A stretch of 64,000 nucleotides of DNA from Straminergon stramineum (GCA_963920665.1 OY987263.1:24912547-24976546), one strand, 5' to 3'; numbered from the stretch's first letter, positions 1 through 15,800 are shown. The notes: generated by a model not told the origin, from the letters alone. Translations and numbers: made by a program.

Positions 1-250
1 TTCCATTTATATCCTCCATATTCCTTGTTCGAGGATGAGAGCATGTGCTCTTATTATTTTTACAAGCCCATTTTTGACTCCTTTCACATGTTTTTTTAAC
101 GTTTTGCTTGAAAAAATTTGCCCCATGGGTGACAATTCTTTGAAAATTTCAGAAATTGGATGGATTAATGTGGAGAGAAAGGATAGAAGTCGAAAAAATG
201 GAATAGGTTTGGACTTTGTGCTTGGACTTTAGACTTTGGCCTTTGGAGGC

Positions 251-382
251 TTCACACTATGGCCGGCTGAAGGTTCCAATCCCTAGTTTTTTAGGCCTAT
301 TTATTGCTAATTTCCTTGGACTCTCACCAAAGTTTGGCCACTCAATCCCATGGCCTCTCGACTTGGACGGCCATAGTGTGAA
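251..382. mobile_element. Small MITE, 132 bp, with 5-bp target duplication
   Basis: The ends are perfect 15-bp inverted repeats (TTCACACTATGGCCG at the left, its complement at the right). The pentamer GAGGC directly flanks both sides (246-250 and 383-387), as expected for a target-site duplication. There is no coding capacity, so this is a non-autonomous DNA transposon. The superfamily is not assigned. It lies in a HAP2 intron, downstream of the last exon visible here. Confidence 0.75.
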
Positions 383-677
383 GAGGCCCTAATTTCATTG
401 TTGGAAACACAAATTTTGGATATTCTAGAATATAAAAAATTTCAAATTTATGATTCAAAATTTGAAAAAAATGTGAATGTTTAGAAGTAATGTATTCCAC
501 AATATTTAAAACAATATTATTGGTATTAAAAACGCTTGTAAGAAAAAGCATTAAAATGGTGAAAGATTTAATATAAGTATTTTATAGGTACTGAAATTGA
601 TAAAATAAAAGCATCATTTTCTTAGAAGTAGAAAAATATTATGTGAATAAATGCAAGTTCAATTGAAAAATACTTAC

Positions 678-865
678 ATCCCAATAATCTTTAATTTGTG
701 AAGCCAAGCAAGTGTTTTGAGGTTCATTGCATTTTTGTCCTGGTTGATTTCGAAAGCCTGAATAACTAATACCTATTTTATTGCACTCATTTCCATCAAG
801 AGTGAAAAAATTATCTCTTAAAATCATCCACTGTTTCTTGATTTCGGCATAGCTTAGTGCATTGT
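678..865 (-). CDS. HAP2: HAP2 exon 6
   Basis: The acceptor is TTTAATAG|AC and the donor GGGAT|GTAAGT. It encodes FFTLDGNECNKIGISYSGF, then RNQPGQKC and TCLASQIKDYWD. This is the most diagnostic HAP2 motif in the window (DG.ECNKIG.SY.AF...Q...C...CL..QL). It ends in phase 0; the next exon is outside the window. Confidence 0.88.
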
Positions 866-3800
866 CTATTAAAGGAATGCAATCCCACATACCAATGATG
901 TTGTTTGAAAATAGTTAATAAAGTCTACATCTTGATCCACAACTAATTACAAGCAAAACCATTTTATTTATTTTAAAAATGTTTGAGAATTATGGTCTCA
1001 GTATTTTTCATCATTGCACTGAAATGTAAATACAAGAGATTTTTTATTCCAAAAAAATAGGAAGTAATTTAATAATTATTGGTGCAAACAAAAGTAGAAA
1101 CCACCCTCTTGTTTGCATTTTTTGAGAATTTTCTTAACACTCATTAACCCCTAATGCTGAAGGCTTTTATGAGCCCTTGGAATTTGCTTTAAAATTGAAC
1201 AAAAAATCAACATTTCTATAAGTTTGATCAATTTTTTGGAATTGTAATAGTATGAAAACAACCTAGACATGTTAGAGATCACATGGGGAAAGAAAAGGCA
1301 ACAATGTTACCTATGGATTGAAAGATTATAATATTTTATCATGAGGGTGTTATAACTGTGAAAGTGATTTGAAGTCTTTTGATCCTCTTTTCACATGTCA
1401 AACCTAAAAAATTGGTCACCAAAAAAATATGTGCTTAAAGGGCATAACATGCATAACCCCAATCAATTTATGGCTTTTCATTATCTACAATAAAAAAAAC
1501 TCATGAATTTCTAATATGATTCTATCTCCAAGATCTAGTCTAGTTGAAGCTCATTTCTAAGGCCCTCAACACTAGAGAATCAAGATTTGCAATAGAGAGC
1601 GGTGCACAAAATCTTTACAAGAAAAATCACAATCATTCATTTTCAAAATCTTACTTTTAATGCTAAAACTAGACTTCCAAAAGAATTTTTAAAAGATATG
1701 AACTTCTAAATATAGTAATTTGGTAAGGGGTTTGGTTATCATCAAAGTATTGTCAACACAAAAACTTGGAGCCTTGAACATTTAGGAGTTAATGGAACTC
1801 AAACCAAAAATGTCATAAAATTCTATTAAGGAATGTTTAAAAGTATTTTCTTAAATGTAAGAACTAGAGTATTTTTCTACTAGAGATTTTTTGATAAAAA
1901 TGTCATGTTTTAAAATTCAAATACAATTACAATTTGGGTGAGAATTTATATTGATTACTTGCAACTCAAAATCATTTTGAATGTTAATAGTGAATCTTTG
2001 CAACAAAAACATGTAGTATATGTTTTGAGATATTCTGAAGTTTTGGATTTTTAAGTTTGAGCTCGAAGCAAATTTCTTCATTTCAAAAAATTCTTCTTTT
2101 AAGTTTTTAAAATGAAAATTTAAGAAAAACAATCCTTACAAAATATAGTATATATATTCTAAATTTTATGTTTAAATTATTTTTGCACTGGAATTTCAAG
2201 AAATATTATTTGAAGTTGAAGAGGTAATATAATATGGTTATTTGTACTATCACATGTAAAAAAATGCTTCTATAATTTTGACATCTTTTCTCCTTAAAGG
2301 AGAAGAAAATGTTTTTTTGGAATTCTTTTCAATTGTCTGCGAATTGGTATCATTTGGATTAACAAAAAAACTCCCTTAGTTTTGAAAATTGATATTTAAG
2401 GCAATGTAAGTCTTGATTTTTCAAACAACTAGCTTCTTCTCTAATCACATATTATAGTTTATCAATGACTAAATGAAAATTTCTTTTATTATTTTACATT
2501 GAAGGTGTTTATAAAAATTCAATCATTCCTAGTTCATTTCTCAATCCTTTTTGAAATATGAGAATTTATGACCTCTAAAGTCTAAACATCTCAAAGATAA
2601 TTGCTTAATTGCTTAATCAATGTATCATATTTTACTTCTAGCATCCAAGTCTTGCTTTAATTTTCATACCCTTGATTCAAAATCTATTATTTTCCTTAGA
2701 TGTCACTAAATCTAATATATCTGGAAATGCTAGAACTAGAATATAAAAAATGAATTATTTTTTAATTTTATTTAAATTTTCAAGTTCAATATTAAGTGTG
2801 TACAATATAATGCATTTGACAATGTATTCAACCACTATACAAATTAGATAAGTAGTAATATTAAAAGCTATTGAATTCCTTCAAAGTAATTTAAGTTCCT
2901 CAATGCATATTTCTGAAGTTCAAAACAATTTGTTGAAATATGATGAAACTTGAACTTGAATACAAAATACTTTGAAACATTTTAAAGTCCATTCTCACAA
3001 TATTTAAATCCCAAAATATTCATCACACTAACTAAACTTGTTTGTCTTTCATTCAAAAGAAATAAAAATAAGAAGAATATTTTTATTTACAAATTATCAT
3101 TTGGATATTAATTGTTAATAAATATCTACATTTATTTAATAAAAAATATTTTTATATTTTATAATATGGATGTATTGCAAAACTAAAATTTGTGATTTTT
3201 AGTGATTTTTTCATGAATATCTAGTAGTGGATTTTTAACTACTTAGAAATTGAATGGTTTCCTAAAACTTGAACCCTAAAATTTTGTTATAGTAAGTTAT
3301 AATACTTTTGTATAAAGTATTCTATATATTGAGAAAAAATTGTGAAATCTATGAGTTTAGAATGATCATAGCCTCAAATCGAGCATTTGTAATTTTTTCT
3401 TTTAATTTGAATAACTAAAAGTTATACAATCATCAATATATTATGCATTTGTTTTATTCTTCTTTTTCTAAAATTAATTAGGTGTATTTACTTTTTAATC
3501 ATGATGTATTTATTAAAATGATCCTACACTACTTGTATCTCTTATAGTTAAAAATATACAACGTTTTCATAATTGTTAGAAACCTTACTTGCTGGTGGTT
3601 GGACCAAAAACATGGATGAAAGTTGAGGAAATGATTTATAATTTATGAAATCTCCTGCCAATGCCACTAGACACATTCCATCTTTACTTACAACCTCTCT
3701 TCTTGATGGTGATACTATCAATAATTCCTTCAAGCAAAGATGATAATATAATTATAAAATTATATTTCAAGCTTGATTTAAGTATTTTTTAAATGAAATA

Positions 3801-6800
3801 TCAATTGAATAAATAAAACATTATCATAATTATTCTATGTATAGAAAGTCTTTATCTTAGTCAATTTGCAAAGTGAATTTGGAAAGTGAATTTGGGAAGA
3901 CAAAAACACTTAATTTTTGTTTATTTGAAACTTACATTTAAAATCAACTGTGAATGGCTTGATGAAGTAACTTGAAAAATACCTTAATTACAATGATGTT
4001 GATTAACAAAATTTAATGATATTCTATTTTGATGCAAAAATTCTATATAATTTGAAACTAAAAATGAATCTTTCTTTAATAATTAGGTGGTTGTTGTTAC
4101 AATAGGGTGGTTATATAGAAACTAAACTTCAATCAATATCTATAGACTTTCATCTTTTCAATTACAAGAAAGAATAGAAAATACTAGAATATTGTACTAC
4201 TATTACAAGGGCTATGAAGTTGAATGTTCAATAAAATTTGCAAGATTGCAACTAGAGTGATGGCATATAGATCCCGATATAGACATATAGCTCAATTTAT
4301 TTCTCATGCAATTTTCAAAGTTGGATGAATCCATGTCAAATTTCTAAGCTTAGTAACTCACTTATTCTATATATCCATTGCTAGGATTGATATAAAATTT
4401 GAATAGAGGGATGTACTCTATTGATAATTACATGCACCTAATTATTGGAGATGAAAGGAAATACATAATACAAAAATTAGAGTCAAATTTAAAGGACATT
4501 GATGTTCTCTACCCATCTTCCAAACATATAATCAATATACTTAAGATATGGATCATACATTTTATGACAATTTTTTTGAACTGAAGGTGAAACTTTGCTT
4601 TGGGAAAAAATGGAAAACACTCGTTTTTATAATTCAAGGTTATTGGTCTTATAATCATTACAGTGACACTAGGGTGTGAGTATATGAGTGTGAGACTAAG
4701 AGTGGTGAACAAGGATTGTGTGAGCCTAGAAATTAAAAACATGATGTAATTTCTATGTTTTTTTTAGTAAAAAAGTTAAATGATTGATGTTGGTTCAACT
4801 AAATTTACTATATTTAGAAAAAAATGATCTATTACCATGGGACCTATAATTGTGGATTTTAGATTTAAAAGTTTGACAAGTTGATGATATCACATATTTT
4901 GAAATTTAAATTTAAATTTTGAGAGGCTATCTTAGGGTGGGTTGATCAAGAGAGAGTATAAATAATTTAGAGGCAATTCTAAGGAAGATAGGAAGAGGAA
5001 TGCTACAAAATATTCTAGGATGTGGAACATTGTATATATAATAAAATATTCTTTCATTGCAACAAGGAATACATATTGGAATATGAATATAATATTTTGC
5101 TATTAGATTTGGGAATTTTGAAGATCATATATCGGTATTATGTATTTACTTCATATCATGCTAATATCTGTCAACTAGCTTGCTCATTCGCACATCTTGA
5201 TAGTTTCAGTAAGGGTAAAATTGGTATCAATAAGTACAAGCAAAACTTTGGGGATCTTGGGTTAGGTAAGAATATGGGAGCACTTAAGTTCCATGATGAA
5301 TTATACAATGTGGTCTGTAGACAACCAAAAATCCTCAATCTGAATTGTCATGCACTTATAATCACGTTTTTGTCCTTTATAAGTAGGGGCAGTAATGGGT
5401 TTTCCATACATAACAATCAATAGCTTGCATTTGTCTTGTGTGTACTTCTAAATGGTGTGGCACTATTTCTTTGACATGTGTGAAATTCATGCTATGACCA
5501 CTTCGATGTATTGCAATCCATTTCCATCACAAATCAAATATAGGACATGACTGTGCTAACCCCTAAAAGCTTGAGGCGTTTGGACAAAATACAAATGTGT
5601 TATAAAATATAAGTTCTATAACTTTTTCGAAGTTTGCATCAATGAAGAGAATATGAAGCACAAAAAATAGAAAGTATAAGTATGTTTGAATTTATAAAAC
5701 TATTTTAAAATTCTCTTCAAATAAAATTTGAAGATATAACTTCAAAAAATCACCAAAGATACAATTTTTCTTTTTAGCATTTGAATTTATTTTTAATTGT
5801 TTAACATTTTGGTTTCTATTGATTTGTGAAAAAGTACACAAGGTCTAGTAATGAGAACACCAACACTTTCCTCAAATAATAAATTTTTCAACACTAGTCA
5901 AATCCTAAACACTTTGTGCTATTTCTCTTATAATTTTTGTTTGACTGCAACAATCTTAGTTTTGAACATAAATATTGAAAGATAAACCAATATTTGAAAA
6001 GAAAAAGAAAATTTGAATTTTTTTTTTGCCTGAAGTCGAGCAAAAAACAAAAAATGGTCACCCTTGAGTGCTTAGGGGGTAAATACCTCAATTGTAGTCC
6101 TAAATTTCACTCTAGCAATTGCCAATCTAATTTCAACCCAAAGATGAGAGAAGTGAACCTTGTCGGGGGTGATGAGATCAACTTCAAAATCAATCAAAAA
6201 ATCTAATTTCTTTTTGCTGGACCCAAATACCTCTTTTCCTTGTAAGTATGGAATTCAAGTGTAGATGTCTTCTAGTCTAGGCATCTCATTGAGTATGTCT
6301 GCAATTTTCCATCTCCAAATGCCATAGTATTTTTCAATTTCAAATCCTCTTTAGATGGGCTTTTCTTGAAAGGGCCGTGTAGATGCTTGATTTTCACCCT
6401 TGGAATTAAGCGAACACAACTGAGTTTTTGTGTTATCAAGTTGTGCTATAGGTGTCTGTATGTGAAATCCAAATATGCCTTCCAAGCAATCGATCTTTAG
6501 TATGAAAATTCTACTATGAATTCCCTAATTGAAAACTTAATCCACTTCAAACAAAGTTGTCCATGGCTTTGACCTTGGGATTTATCTCCCAAATTAGGCC
6601 CACGGAGGATTAATCAATCAAGGGGACAAACTCGGTCAGGATTTAGGGTTTTAATACCCTCTCCAAATGATAAGGAATTTTCAAATCCGATTTTCCTATG
6701 ACAAGATAATTGTGGAGAGAGTTTGGATTTCAATCTAAAGGTTAAAACTTCATCCATCACTTGCTTCTATTCTAACTATCAAAATCTACTTTTAGTTTTT

Positions 6801-9800
6801 GGATTATTTCCTATTTTTTAATCTTCTTTCTAAGTTCTGAAATCCACTTGGTTTGGTCAATTCTAGTTGACTTTCATCCAAATTCCTCTTAACCTTGATT
6901 AATTCTTCATCCTACTCTAACTTCTTCAATACTAATCTAATTCCTAGGATTAAGGTAGTTTTGGAACCCTGAAATTATGCCCTAAAGATTCTAAGTCTAA
7001 CTTATTCCTAAGATTCTTTGTAATTCCTTATTGTTCTAACTACATCTTTTAATTTTTAATCCTACTTGTTATTTTTAGATCTAAGTAAGTTTAAAGTCAA
7101 ATTCACCAAATTTTACCTTCTAGAAAAGGTTAAACACTTATACTTTTGAATTTCCTAAAAAGAGTTATTCACAAATGAAGTTTGACCGGCAACTGCTTCA
7201 TCAAACTTCATCCATCAATTCCTTTTACTTTTACTTTTGAAATTGATTTTTTTTCACTTTTCACTTTTACCTTTACTCTAAATTCTAAGATTACTTCCTT
7301 GATTCTTTTGGATGACTTGCTACTTTTCATCCACCTTTCTAACTACTTTTCATTTGAGCATCACTTTTGGAATTTTTGATTAATTTTTATATTTAATGAC
7401 TTTGAGGAAAGCTACCAACTTTTCCTAACTACTTTTCCAATCAAATACTACCTTTCTAATGATCCTAATGGTCTAAATCGAATTCATAACCCCTAACACT
7501 AATGTCTAACTTAAATCTAATTCTTTTTGGGTAAATTGAAACAAAGACAAATGTTTTACAAACTTGCCTCAAGATTTGCAACTCCCAAATTCATGGTGTC
7601 ATGCATTGCAATTGTCGTGGCATACTCCTTCCACTTCCATTTTATGTTGGTTTTTTGAAATGCTTGGTGAAGTAGGTAGAGGTTAACCCCTAAATGCCCA
7701 AACCTTTCCAAGTGTGTTTTGACTATGAAAAAAGAGCATAGGCTTATAGTTATCCCCAACCCCCAAAAATGTTTTTTTTTCAAAATCTAACTATATGGAT
7801 GTCTAAAGAGCTTGCTTATTAGTATGGGTACCAATTTGAAGAGAAAAATTTCATAGAAGTTGTGAGATTATAACAAGAGAAATGTGCATTTTCTATTTTT
7901 AGTATATTGCCCCTCTCCACAATGTCTTAGAAATTTGCATATAAGATTTTATTGAGATTGGAGGTGACATGACCAACTAAAAATTGTGTTAGCACACTAA
8001 AATGCATTTCCAAAAACCTTAAGTTCAAATGAAGGCATCAAACTCATCACACAATCCACCTTGCAATTGTTCAAATGCAATTTTTTTTATAAGTAGAAAT
8101 TGCAATTATCTCTAAATCAACATTTGCATGTTTAAATTTTCAATGGTGAATATCATGAAAACACTATACTTTTTCCATTGGGACCATTTTCAAAGCAAAT
8201 GGATAAGTACAATTTTTTAGATTTGAAATCAAGTGAAATTGGCAAGCTTTGCTCAAAGCTAAGAAATCAAGTAAAATTTGCATTTTGCAAGCTTTACTCT
8301 TCCACTAAGATACATATATGCCTTTGAGGACCCCTCAAAAATTAAGTATTTATCTTTTTCTGTGAAAAATAAAAAATTTCAGTAGTTAACCTTTGAAATT
8401 GCCCGTAAAAAGTTTAAAACTGGTCAGAGGAATTCAACTATCCATCCCCAAATGAGCCTAAAGTTTCAGATCATCCATATATGGTTGGTTGGGCATATAG
8501 GGGTTAAAGACTCTTTCTAGCTCATCCCAACTCTTTTCTTTTTCTTTTCCTTCATTCTAATTTTCTCCTTTTCTTTCTAGATATCTTTTGTAAATGAAAT
8601 CCTATCAAATCTAATCTCTAAATTCCTTACTAATTTTCCACTAAGCAACAAATACTTGAAGACAATTTGAATTGACTTCTTCTAACTATAACAAATTCCT
8701 AGAATCTAAAAAGTCAACTATTATCCCTCTTTGTTTTATCTATTTGTCTATAAACCAACTTCCGAATCTCGAACCACAAGTTCAATATTCCAAATGAATG
8801 GTTTTCACGAGGAGTGGACAAGGCTAAGTTGTGCTGACAAGCACCAGAGGAAGCCACATCAACCTAAGCTTAAGCTTAATTAGCTTCAAATGAATTCTGA
8901 TGTGGTCTGGTTCCTTCCTGAGTTCCCTGTTTGTTCCCAAAACTGTACTTCTGGATTTGAACTTTCAATTTCGAAATTCAATCAACACTTAATCATTGGA
9001 TCTTCAGTTCTCTGGTTTGAATCTGAGGTTTAGTCCCCAAATTTTGACACCACAATCTGCTGGATTCAGAGTAAAAAGGACCTAGTGTCTCGTGATGACG
9101 TCCAGAAATCAGCTTGATTTTTGGGCTCAAAATAATGGTGTCATCCAGGGCTTTTTTTTTGGACTAGTGTCCCCTGTGCTGGCTTCACTGCACTGCATAG
9201 GCCAGATTTTGGAGGGACAGATTCACATTGGTCAGATTCTGACAGATCTGGCGAAATTTCACGAGAAAAAAAAGCCCTGGTGTCATCAACCTTCAGTGCT
9301 TTAGAAATCACAATCTAAGAGAGAAAAAAATTAAAATTTAAGAACTAGAGGAGGCCATTAGGACCTCTGATCTGGTCCCTGGTCTTCTCTGACTGTATAT
9401 ATGTAAGTTATGTGGGGAAATTACAACCCCCCAACTTTTACGACCCAGCAACCAATACCTACCTACTAACGGTACCGGAAGCCTAACTGCTGCAGCGACA
9501 CGTGGCCGGCGGTACAGGTGGGTTTGGGGTAGCGGCTCCCGTGGCCTTGGGCCCAGCCACTGGCCCGTTAACCCCTAAACAACGGACTGGTCCCTGCGGG
9601 GAAAAGGCAGGCTGAGTACTGTTCATTGTGCACTGACCATGGGAGAGAAACACGTTCATGAACAGTACCAAAGAAAGGGGAACTCTCGTTGCCCTCGTAA
9701 AAATTGTAGGAGGGCAGCCTACGACCTAACACCGTGCACGGGTATTTCCGTGTTCTGTCCTCCATGTCTATGCTCCCTAAAATTATGAATGCATCCGAAT

Positions 9801-12800
9801 GACAGTATTTTTGGCCCTCCAAGATGCAGCACGTCTCCACAATTGTGTTAAAAAAAACGGATGAAAAACTGCATTCCTACTTCCTACAGATTACTTTCTT
9901 GTTATTCATCAGACGAAAAACGTCCGCATCGGCGTTTATGGGTTAATGAATATTATTGGCCATCTCTGGATCTCTGGCTGCTCACCCTGGCTTGGCCGAC
10001 TGGTTTAATTTCCTAGTTCTGAACTTTTTTCCACCCCCTTGGCCACTGCTTACCCATTTTTTGGAATTCAAGTCTCAACTTCTAGGATTTAACCCCACAC
10101 TTGGATCTCCTTTCAGGGACCCTTTTAATCTACAAAAATTGGAAATTTTTGAATAAGAGAGAAGCTACACCATCCAGGGATGGGTGGGGTGGGGTTAACC
10201 TCAACCTTTTAAAGACTAAAAAGTAACCCCAGGTTCAAAGCTTTGCTATACAGGGGGTTTTAAGCCCCGATTTGAACAACCAAAAGAGTGACAATAACAG
10301 AAAATGTGTTAGAAAAAGTGTCTAGAGGTGAAAGCTTTGTAGTATGGTGGGTTAACACTATGTTATGAGATACAAACAAGAAATTAGTTAAAACTTGAAG
10401 TTCTAGTTAGAATAAATAACCACAGAAGTAGTTTGCACATCAATGATTGGTTTGCAGGACTTTGGAGGATTGCAACAAACATCACCTCCCAAATGACTCA
10501 ATGACTCATGATTGGACCACAATTTCTCCACGTCAAGGCTTCAAGGGGGATCTTCAACATAAAATGTGTGAAATCCTCACAAAAAAAACTCGATAGGAAA
10601 TTGAGACTTCAAAAACACAAAGAGGTTAGCAATCGAACTTAGCAAAATGCCACAATGGTTAAGCATTTCAAAGGGACCCCCACATCCTTTGAAAGGGCTT
10701 CAATAACTCAATGAATTTATGGGAAATACAACCATTGATGAAGTTGCAAAGGAAAATAAGAGTTTTTGGAGAAATATCAAAAAATCTCACAATGTGGTTG
10801 CAATTTGGCCGAGCACAAAAACAAGAAAAGTCTTTCAAATGAAGGAAAAGGAATGCAAAGTGAGAGGAGGGGAAGCCTTCTATACATTTCTAAGGTCTCC
10901 TCCCCCCTAAAGTTACCTAACAAACTACTCCTAGGAAAAACCTCAAAATTAACTTTTAAATTTCTACCCTATTGTTGTGACTGCTCTATCTTTTGGAGAA
11001 ATGCTCCAAAAGCCAGACGGCTTACGCCATTGTCTTCAAAAAATCCAAATTAATCTAGACGACCCCATACCCCCTAGTCCTAGTCCATTTCGCAAACCAA
11101 AGCTAGCGCTTTGAAATCTAGTGAAAAAGGTCAAAAACTCAAAGTTTTGACTAGCTAGGGTAATTTAAGAGTTTCAATAAAGTAAGAAAAGACTCGAAGT
11201 TGACTTCAATCAGACTTCATATGCTCTAGATACACCAAGCAACTCATTGGGAATTTGGGAATTCTATCAAAAGTTACAATCGCCACTAATTTTGGTACTT
11301 GTTGGTGTTGGAACGTCTTGAAATTTGGCAAGGCCTTTATTTATGCTAAAACATAGTATCTTAACTTTTAGTGGGGTTTTACAACTACCTTGGTAATTTC
11401 CATAAATTTTCAAATGCCGGTAAATGTTGTTGACTTCCCATGGAGTCATCTTCTACAATCCAGAAAATTATGAAACTTTGTGGATAGCTACTAGGAAGAC
11501 TCCAAATGATAAGTGCAATTTTTCATGTCTATTTTGCACATTATGGTAAAGGTGTTAAAATAACACCTATCAAATTAATTCCTCTAGGGAAGAATCATTC
11601 CCGTACTAGGGAATTTTCACCAACTAACTTTGCCATTGTATTCTTAGCATGTTTTCAACTAAAACACCTCTGTGTATCCATCAGTTGCACAATCATCAAA
11701 CTTGTGGATTTCACTTGCAAAGAATAAAAAGTGACTTTTCTAATTCTTTGCGAATTGGATGGTGATCTTTATGTAGGTGACCTACATGTATTTCTAGGAC
11801 TTAGGGAACCAATTCCCACCTTGACCCTCTAACTTCTATACTCTAACCCTTTATCACCATTCCCCCAAGGTTTGGCCCACTATAACCCAAATTAGGTGTT
11901 CTTACATATTCTTACCAATATGACTTAAACTACACCAAATCCTAATTGTTATACTGAACGCTTAATTTAGACATTGGAACTTTAGAAAGGAAAGTATTTA
12001 AGGCACTTCTAGGACTTTTAGGACTAACACATCTCATTTTTAGGGACTTAAACCAAATTCATTGTAAATACTCTTTTTCAATCTTTTCAACTCTAAATGA
12101 TACTTATTATGAGCAAAAGCAAAAAAAACCCAAGACCCAGGTGCTAACTATAGGGCTCATAGGTTGCTACAAAGATAAGTCCTATAATTAATCATTTGCA
12201 TGAAGGTTCAAACCTAATCATCACATATGGCAATGGATAAGTAAAATGCACATTTCTTGAAAGCCTACATCCATTTGTTGTTCACGGTTTCTTTTAGGTT
12301 TCAAGTTAAGATGTTTGCTAGTTTCTCTATTGTCAATTTTTGCAAAGATGATGTATGAAGTTATTATTCATTATTCAAATAGTTAGTGATTTAGGGTTTA
12401 GGGTAAGAAATAGAAAAAAATGAGGTTAAAGGTAATATTATTTCCAAAAATCCACCCCACTAATGGTATTGAAAGTACCAAAATGCGATTGAATCCTCTA
12501 GTTCATGAATTTTTGCTCTTAATGCATCTATGAAAGAGTACCACCAAGCTCTAATTCTAGATACATCTTGTCTGCTTCACATATCGACTTTGTATCCTTG
12601 TCATTCATGTAGAGTCAAATATGATGGTTCAAGAACTATTTGGCAATTAGCTTCTTCTTGTGTTTGTGCATATTTACTACCCATTGAAACAAGCAAGTCC
12701 TTTCAAGAAATGTAAAGATGGTTTGCCAAAAATCCAAGAGAATCCAATAACAATTCATTGAATCAAATATCAAATATCATTTGACCATCTACCATCAAGA

Positions 12801-15800
12801 AATTCATTATGGAAAAATGAAGGAATTACTTCATTAATATTTAATGAGATTGAAGGGTTGAGAGATTGTTTTTACAACAAAATCCATTGTCCATCATAAG
12901 AGGTTGAAACATAGGCTAAGTTTAAAGAAAATTATAGCTAATGGTATGTAGAGTCTACCTAGAAGCTCATATAGAAAAGTAGTCAGCAACTCTTTTATTA
13001 AGAAGAGCAAGGGAAGGCAAGGCAAAGTGTTAGAAGTTGTTGATGATTAATTGCTACAATGACTTTGGGACTTCAAAGGAATAATGCATTCATCTCTACA
13101 TTACACCACTTGAATAAATTCAACTACACAATTTGGAAAAAAGATTGTTTTCTATTTTAATTGAAAAACTTAGAAATAATTATAAATATAAATTATATAA
13201 GAAAAATATGATAGAATTTGGCAATAAAAATCTTCAATTCAAAACTAATCTATATTCAATTTATTACTTGAAAGAAGTTGGTATTTAGGAACAAATTGCT
13301 AGAGTCCAACTACCGTTCTAAACATCAAGGTTGAAAGATATTTCTAAAATCAAAGGCTGGAAAAATTGGGATAATCTTTCTCAAGAAAACTAGTAATAAT
13401 AAATGTTTTAATTTTATAAAATTAGAAATATTTATTTTATAACTTAATGCAATTTTAAATGATATTATTTACATGTTTACAATGAAGCTCAGTTGTACCT
13501 ATATGTGTTCTACTATTATTTACAATCAACTTGTAATAGTTTAATTTACATGGTTTCTTTTATTAAAACAAATCAAATTCAATGGATAAAGTTTTATAAA
13601 ACAGAGTACAAAGGTTTGTATTCATTTTTAGTTTTCAATAAAATTGAAGCTCTAGGATTTGCATTTTGCAACAATAAATAAAATTTCTATAATTGAATTT
13701 TGAATAATTGAATATAATGGTGCATTCAAAAGTTAATTTACTTAGTAACTTAGTGAGAAATTTGATAATTACTTTATATTGCATTTTTCTACTACAAAAG
13801 GAAATTATTTCCAAATTTTTCATTACTTCAAGGTAAAGTGGATATACTTTCTTCTCCCAATATCTAGGAAGAAAAAAAAATATAAAATAATAACCAATAG
13901 AAAAATACAATTAAATAGAATTTGGGTGTCTCATACCAATTGAATTATCTTGAATAATGATAATTCCATTCTTGAGCATTACCTCAAATAATTACAATCC
14001 AAATTCCCCCCTACACTACAATATGAACATGCCAATTGTAATTTTTGCTTTGTGCCTTAAAACATTCATAAATATCTTACTCTTATATGTAGCCTTCCTC
14101 CATTATATTACAATCTTCACCAAAAAATCAATAATGATTTAAAATTTTCGTATATGATATATCTTTTTTTCAAATTCTTCATCTCCTATATGATTGAAAA
14201 GTCACTAGTTCAAAACAATTCTCATCAATAGGCCATGATTTATTGAAGTGTAGATGATCCAAGAGATGATATAAAATCTTGGTGTCAATAAATTTGTAAT
14301 TTTGTTTTTATTTCAAATATGAATGATAGAATAATCAAAAATTAAAAGTTCCTCAAAATGTAGCATGAACTATAAAAGTCTCTCAATTGAATTTTAGTCA
14401 ATGAGAGGGGAAGAGTATGGAAAAAACTTCAACCATTTGTTTTTCTAAATGCATAGAAGAATAAGAATTCATTTTTAATCATAAATTCCATCTTTCTATC
14501 AAACATCCAGAGCACAAATGGATTACTTTTTAGTCAATCAGCTTGTCCAAAGTTTACTTGTAATATTTTAATTTTTTCATTTCAAAATACACAACAGTTT
14601 TTTAATGTAATTTAAATGATAATTTCCATTATCTATTTATCTATTCAAACAATGTTTTTCAATTGTCTCCTTCAAATACCTAGTATTGAAAATTTCATAA
14701 ATTTTAATAAAATAAAAATTTAATGCAATAGTCATCATTTGTTAGTCTCATTATCTTATTGATTAAGAAATTTTATTGATATTATACTTTTATAAATAAT
14801 TATTAGACATCATATTCATTATTAAAAAATGAATTCATCAAATACTTCAAATAAGCTTTTATAAAATTGCTAAAATTTACACAATAATATTTTAAAATTA
14901 GTTTGGAAATTCAAATGTGATTGGTGATTTATATTTCAATTCTAATAATATCTTTTTATTCTCTTGTTTTCTTTTTTTTTAAATTATAAAATGTCTTGAT
15001 AGAAAATTCAACAAAGATCTTCTAAGGTCTTTTCTCTAAAATTAAAAAAATATTAAGTATCTGGAGTAAAATATATAGAAAGTCTTTTAAAGATTATTTA
15101 AGGTACTCCTATTGGTTATAAATAAATTAACTGAATTTTTTTATTGTGAACAAATACAAATCAAACTTCATTATGATTCAATTTTATATATGTATTGAAA
15201 TAAAACTAATATCTCTAAATTTTATTCTTAAATGTTTTCAACTCAATAATTGTCATACTGGCCATTAAAAATAAAGAGAATAAAGATTTTTAGTATAAAG
15301 ATAAGATCATATGAAATTTTATATACTTCATGAGATTACTGTAATTTCTTAGAATATATATGGTTCTTGATGTTTTTTGAAACCTGTTCAAGAAGATAAA
15401 ATACATAAAAAAAAGTCCATTTTATTGCATGAGAATTCTTTTTAACTGACATTCTTTCATTTAATTAAAACAAATTAGAAATGTTAATAAATGAGTTTGT
15501 ATAACAACAAATTGTTCTAAAATTTCATTTTTAGGAAAATTTTGTTTATGTAGTTTCAATTTTTCCACAAAATATATTTAAAATAAATTAGATAATTTTT
15601 TATATAAATATAGAGGAATTTTTATTTTGTAATTTTTTTTATTCCATCAGATAAAATATCATTAATGTTCTAGGTCAAAATATTTATTCCTTAACACATT
15701 CCATAATATTGGCTAAATACATCAAATTATTGATCAAATGAAATAATTACTTGTCCTGGAGGAGGGGTTTTGCCACTAAAATCGTCATTTCTTAATTCAT

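Larger units (their letters stand above)
3728..15750 (-). other. HAP2 intron 4, transposon-filled
   Basis: About 12 kb. It holds TTAA-ended elements at 5.56-6.08, 7.68-8.51 and 9.57-9.95 kb, a GC-richer patch at 9.4-9.95 kb, and a repeat at 11.25-11.51 kb related to 21.43-21.67 kb. The ORF at 5022-5423 (133 codons) has no recognisable domain and I do not call it a gene. From 11.5 to 15.75 kb I see only AT-rich sequence with nothing to name. Confidence 0.65.

Noticed and set aside
5022..5423. 133-codon plus-strand ORF
   Set aside because: AT-rich, no recognisable motif, no splice or repeat support, and inside a HAP2 intron on the opposite strand.
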